From the NCBI GenBank assembly GCA_024276455.1, contig JAJRXE010000257.1:1-10787 (forward strand): a stretch of 10,787 nucleotides of DNA, given 5' to 3'. A model generated the notes under the pieces. The model did not search any database. It was not told the DNA's origin and worked only from the letters and a program-made list of their open reading frames with translations. Origin of the DNA: Calditrichota bacterium. GTDB lineage: Bacteria; Calditrichota; Calditrichia; RBG-13-44-9. A program made the translations under genes and the position numbers. Below, one piece after another: positions 7,215-10,787 of this stretch (positions are counted from its first letter, which is position 1; each line of letters opens with the position of its first letter).

Positions 7215-10200
7215 TCACCGGGCTTTCTTTCCCCTCAACCGGCTTCCCAATTCATCAAAAGAATTGTAAAGTACCGGAATCACCAACATGGTCAAAAAGG
7301 TTGCCGCGGTCATTCCACCGATTACCGCGATGGCCAGGGGACTAAACCGTTCCGCTCCCAGCGCCCATTCCAGGGCCAGGGGAATCATTCCCACAATGGT
7401 CGAGAATGAGGTCATCATAATGGGACGGAAACGGGTAGCCACCGAATCGATAATGGCTTTCTCCCGGACTTCCCCGGCTTCCCGTCTTTGCCGAATAAAA
7501 TCAATGAGAATAATTGAATTATTGACGACAATTCCTACCAGGAGAATGAGTCCCACCATCACCGGCATGGAAACCGACTTTCCGGCAATCAGCAGCGCCA
7601 CCGACACCCCGATTAAGCTGAGAGGAATAGCCATCATAACCGTGATGGGGTGCACCCAGGAACGGAACTGCGCCACCAGAAGCAGGTAAATAGCAATCAC
7701 GGCGATTCCCAGGGCGCCCATGAGCTCGCCCCGTGATTCGGCCATATCTTGATTTTCTCCTTCGAAACGAATCGTGTATCCCTGGGGCACCACAATTTGA
7801 TTGACTGCTTTTTCCACATCGGCGGTTACAAAGTTCAGGGGCCGATCCTGATGTAAGGCCAGAATTTGCAGGGTCGGTTCCAGATTTTCGCGGGTCACCA
7901 ATCCCTGAACATTCACCTCTTTGCCGGTGGTCACCGCGCCCACGGGGAATACCCTGCCGTCCCGCGGCGAGACTGACCGCACCTGGTAAGCGTCCTGCTC
8001 GAATTCCCGGAAGGTTTTGCTGTAGCGTACCCGAATAGGAGTATCTTCGCCCAGTGGTCCCCGCAGGATCCCGGCCGGAATGCCATCGAGAGACTGCACC
8101 AGTTCGCGCGCCACCGCTGCCGGCGGCAAGCCCAACTCCCGTGCCCGCTCCTCATCCACCGAAAGCAGCACGCTCCGTTGGTCCATTCGCCAGCTTCGGT
8201 AAGGGTTCACCACGCCGGGTACTTCTCTTACTTTCGCCAGAATCTGATCTCCCAATTTATTCAGAACTAATTCATCCTCGCCCCGGACACTGACCACAAT
8301 GGAAGCGGCGGTGGTTACTTTGGCAGTGGCACCGGACTCCCGCACCACGTAATTTTGGATGTTGGGAATCTGGGCTATTTTGTCTCGCAAGCGGTCCTGA
8401 ATTTGCCAGATGGTTTCTTTGCGTTCGGTTCGCGGCGTCAGAGTAATCGAAATAAAGGCATTGGTGGGCCCCTGGACTCCCCCACCACCAAAGGAGTGCA
8501 TGCCCGGTTCAAAACCAATCTGGGTGGAAACTCGCTCCACTTCCGGCTCGGCTAAAATAATTTGTTCCACTTCCTTCACCACCGCTTCGGTCTCATCCAG
8601 AGAAGATCCGGAAGGCGTTTCCACAGTCACAAAACTGGTGCCCCCGTCCATTTTCGGCAGCAGTTCCATTCCCAGATAACGCAGCAATCCCAGTCCCATC
8701 ACAAACAGTAATATGGCGGTCACAAAAATCACATAGCTTCGCTTCAAACTCCAGGTTAACAGGGTAATGTAGAAACTGCGCAGTTTTTCCATTGCACGGT
8801 TCCAGGGAGCCGAAATTTTTCGAGCGACCTCTTCCAGTTTTCCACCTTCTTTGGTCACTAACTCGGTTAAAATGGGAACCAAGGTTAAAGAGACCAAAAG
8901 AGATCCCAAAAAGGCAATGATGAGGGTACTGGCCAGAGGACCAAAAGTTTTGCCGGTAAAACCGTACAGGAACAGCAACGGTACCAACACCACCAAGGTG
9001 GTGGCGTTTCCGGCGATTACGGCAAACTGAATTTCCTCAGCACCGGCCAGAGCGGCCTGGGCCGGGGTTAATTTTTCTTCGTGATAACGACGAGTAATAT
9101 TTTCCAGAATAACCACCGAAGCGTCCACCACCATTCCCACCGAAAGAATGATGGCGGTCAGGGTAACCAGGTTCACTTCAATGCCGAACAATTTCATTCC
9201 AGCAAAGGTCAGCAAAAAGGACATTGGCATGGAAACCGACACCACCAGACCTCGCCGAAAACTGGAGAGAAAAAGGAAAATAATGATGGCTGCCAGCAAC
9301 AATGCCTGCCACACACTGCCAAACATATTGTTTACCACCTGCCGGGTAAAGGAAGCGGACTCTTCGGCCTCAATCATTTTAATGTGCGGGTACCGTTTTT
9401 GCAGTTCGGCAAATTTCTGTTGCGCTTTTTCGACCACATCCACGGTATTGGCGTCATCCTGTTTGAAAATCTGCATGGCAATGGCGGGTTTGCCATTTAC
9501 GTGGAAACGAGAGAGGTCTTCCGCACTTCCTTCGCGCACCGTGGCGATGTCTCCAACACGAATTCGTTTTCCCGCCGGGGTGGTCAGTACAATATTTCGA
9601 ATATCTTCCGGCGTCCGACTGCGTTCGTCCACCCGAAAGCTGTACTGGCGTCCCTCGCTGCGAATTTGTCCGGCCGGCAAGCTGACATTGTGAGTGGTAA
9701 TAGCCTCCACCACCATTGGTAAACGCAGACGATACGCCTCCAGTTTGTCACGATCCACCTGGACGGAGATTTCCGGCTGGTGACCGCCAAACACATCCAC
9801 CAGAGCCACCCCAGGCACCCGCTGCAGTTCCGGCGCCAGGATGTCTTCGGCCAAACGTCGCACTTCTACCAGATTCTCGCCGGTCAGCCCCATGGTTAAC
9901 ACCGGACGATCGCTGGTCGAAAATTTCAGCACCTGCGGTTCACCGATTTCCCGCGGTAATTTAGAGCGAATTCGGGAAATGGCATTCTGAACATCCACCG
10001 CAGCAATGTCCACATCGCGATCGTAATTAAATTCCACTGCCACCAGCGAGAGTCCGTCTTGCGAGGTGGAGGTTACCTTGTGCACCCCTTCCAGGGCGGC
10101 ACATTCGGTTTCGATGGGGTCGGACACCAGATCCGCCACGTCCTTGGCCGCCGCCCCGGGATAGGGAGTCAGCACGTTCACCAGTGGCGGGGCGGTGTCC

Positions 10201-10313
10201 GGGAATAGCTGAATCGGTAAACTCAGATAGGCCAGCACCCCAAAAATGATTGCGGCAATCGATAAGGCGTAAATCGTATATCTATTCTGTAAAGCAAAAC
10301 GTGGTAACGTCAT
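7215..10313 (-). CDS. AcrB/HAE1-type RND efflux pump inner-membrane subunit
   Basis: A 1032-aa inner-membrane, proton-driven pump subunit of a tripartite efflux system, full length for the family. It starts with the short cytoplasmic MTLPRFALQNR and TM1 (about 12-32), then SLPIQLFPDTAPP and the first periplasmic domain (NVLTPYPGAAAKDV). TM4 carries the relay Asp397 in GMVVDASVVILEN. The second half repeats the fold from about residue 540 (LGMELLPKMDGG). TM10 has GIVVNNSIILIDF, with Asn931-Asn932 where AcrB has Lys940-Asn941. TM4 and TM10 thus lack the AcrB second Asp and the Lys, as in many HAE1 pumps outside the Enterobacteria. Start ATG follows GGGGAG at 8 nt and overlaps the adaptor stop (ATGA), showing translational coupling. 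Stop TGA. Substrate (drug, detergent, lipid or metabolite) cannot be assigned. No outer-membrane channel gene is in the window. Confidence 0.95.
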   Translation of the reverse strand: MTLPRFALQNRYTIYALSIAAIIFGVLAYLSLPIQLFPDTAPPLVNVLTPYPGAAAKDVADLVSDPIETECAALEGVHKVTSTSQDGLSLVAVEFNYDRDVDIAAVDVQNAISRIRSKLPREIGEPQVLKFSTSDRPVLTMGLTGENLVEVRRLAEDILAPELQRVPGVALVDVFGGHQPEISVQVDRDKLEAYRLRLPMVVEAITTHNVSLPAGQIRSEGRQYSFRVDERSRTPEDIRNIVLTTPAGKRIRVGDIATVREGSAEDLSRFHVNGKPAIAMQIFKQDDANTVDVVEKAQQKFAELQKRYPHIKMIEAEESASFTRQVVNNMFGSVWQALLLAAIIIFLFLSSFRRGLVVSVSMPMSFLLTFAGMKLFGIEVNLVTLTAIILSVGMVVDASVVILENITRRYHEEKLTPAQAALAGAEEIQFAVIAGNATTLVVLVPLLFLYGFTGKTFGPLASTLIIAFLGSLLVSLTLVPILTELVTKEGGKLEEVARKISAPWNRAMEKLRSFYITLLTWSLKRSYVIFVTAILLFVMGLGLLRYLGMELLPKMDGGTSFVTVETPSGSSLDETEAVVKEVEQIILAEPEVERVSTQIGFEPGMHSFGGGGVQGPTNAFISITLTPRTERKETIWQIQDRLRDKIAQIPNIQNYVVRESGATAKVTTAASIVVSVRGEDELVLNKLGDQILAKVREVPGVVNPYRSWRMDQRSVLLSVDEERARELGLPPAAVARELVQSLDGIPAGILRGPLGEDTPIRVRYSKTFREFEQDAYQVRSVSPRDGRVFPVGAVTTGKEVNVQGLVTRENLEPTLQILALHQDRPLNFVTADVEKAVNQIVVPQGYTIRFEGENQDMAESRGELMGALGIAVIAIYLLLVAQFRSWVHPITVMMAIPLSLIGVSVALLIAGKSVSMPVMVGLILLVGIVVNNSIILIDFIRQRREAGEVREKAIIDSVATRFRPIMMTSFSTIVGMIPLALEWALGAERFSPLAIAVIGGMTAATFLTMLVIPVLYNSFDELGSRLRGKKAR

Positions 10314-10787
10314 CGTACATTCTCCCCTGTTTCGACGGTAAACACCGGAACACTATCTTTCAGGAGTCCCAGATTGGTAAGGGCCACTTCGTCCTGACCA
10401 TTGTAAGGGAACTTCACCTGCACCAGATTTCCCTGCTGGATGCCAACCTGCACGTCCTGGCGGAAGGCCTTGCCATCTCGAATAAGGAAAATGTGGGGCT
10501 GCCCATCACGGTCGGCAAGCGCTTCCACCGGCACGGCCACCGCCTCGGGAGCCGTTTTCAGCACAAATTCCATTCGCACCGATTCTCCTTTTCGCCATTC
10601 CGAATTATTCAACACCGGCACCGGCACTTTCACGATAAAAGTGCGAGAAGGTCCGCTTGCCTGCGGAGCGATCTCCCGTACGGTGCTTTCCAGCGGGGTG
10701 CCATCTTTCCGGAAAAGAACAACCGGAGTACCAACTCTTAACCCCCGTTGCAGATCCTCTTCAATTACCTCTGCCTGCACCTCGCTC
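10310..10787 (-). CDS. RND efflux membrane-fusion (adaptor) protein, 5' part outside window
   Basis: C-terminal 158 residues of the periplasmic adaptor that links the RND pump to an outer-membrane channel. The visible part begins in the beta-barrel domain (GLRVGTPVVLFRKDG, then REIAPQASGPSRTFIVKVPV) and continues with the membrane-proximal domain (PVEALADRDGQPHIFLIRDG, VQVGIQQGNLVQVKF) and the closing GLLKDSVPVFTVETGE, a usual adaptor C-terminus. The frame is open to the right edge. A GTG at 10778-10780 is an internal valine, not the start, because the barrel domain would otherwise lack its lipoyl and hairpin regions. The TGA stop overlaps the pump start by four bases. Confidence 0.92.
   Translation of the reverse strand, partial: SEVQAEVIEEDLQRGLRVGTPVVLFRKDGTPLESTVREIAPQASGPSRTFIVKVPVPVLNNSEWRKGESVRMEFVLKTAPEAVAVPVEALADRDGQPHIFLIRDGKAFRQDVQVGIQQGNLVQVKFPYNGQDEVALTNLGLLKDSVPVFTVETGENVR

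Noticed and set aside
7165..7217. Second SECIS-like arrangement: TGA at the end of the RND pump followed by a hairpin
   Set aside because: The loop is 34 nt away with G only as the third base, the frame closes after 25 unremarkable codons, and the pump already has full family length.
1..10787. UGA reassigned to Trp or Gly genome-wide
   Set aside because: The RND pump and its adaptor both end correctly at TGA, the latter in an ATGA overlap, and no other recognised gene here contains an internal TGA.
1..10787. CRISPR array, tRNA, rRNA or insertion sequence
   Set aside because: No regularly spaced repeats, cloverleaf-like segments, rRNA stretches or transposase genes were seen.

Overview
All genes recognised in this 10.8 kb window lie on the minus strand, so transcription runs from high to low coordinates. 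The content points to a diderm (Gram-negative-type) anaerobe with multiheme-cytochrome-based respiration: a tripartite RND efflux system, an Mla/MCE lipid-transport ABC system and a large exported c-type cytochrome. No phylogenetic marker gene is present. A Calditrichota, FCB-group or Desulfuromonadia-like host is a guess from gene style only. Stop codons in the window include TAA, TAG and TGA. TGA ends both the RND pump and its adaptor, so the standard genetic code applies.

Layout in order of transcription: (1) the 3' part of a membrane-fusion (adaptor) protein gene (10310-10787, open at the right edge), overlapping by ATGA with (2) a full-length HAE1/AcrB-like RND pump gene (7215-10313); (3) a strong hairpin in the 161-bp gap after the pump; (4) a TetR-family regulator gene (6466-7053); (5) a 179-bp gap, then the mlaE-mlaF-mlaD cluster (6286 down to 3801), whose members are 10 bp apart or overlap by 14 bp; (6) a family-4-type glycosyltransferase gene (2588-3760), 40 bp further on; (7) a 179-bp AT-rich gap with candidate promoter elements; (8) a multiheme c-type cytochrome gene (2408 down past the left edge).

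The outstanding observation is in the cytochrome. Its frame starts at 2408 with a signal peptide and one CxxCH motif. It meets an in-frame TGA at 2058-2060 (codon 117) and then stays open in the same frame for 685 more codons to the window edge, with seven further intact CxxCH motifs (eight in all). Directly after the TGA is a nearly perfect 11-bp hairpin with an AGUU apical loop that starts 16 nt after the UGA and has G as its second base. This matches the accepted form of a bacterial SECIS element. The best reading is a selenocysteine-containing octaheme (or larger) cytochrome c, not a pseudogene. A gene caller that treats TGA only as stop would split it into a 116-aa fragment and a second, apparently startless gene.

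The remaining genes form a coherent envelope-maintenance block: the RND system exports amphiphilic compounds, MlaE-F-D moves phospholipids between membranes, the glycosyltransferase probably modifies a surface glycan, and the TetR regulator between the two transport systems could control either or both.
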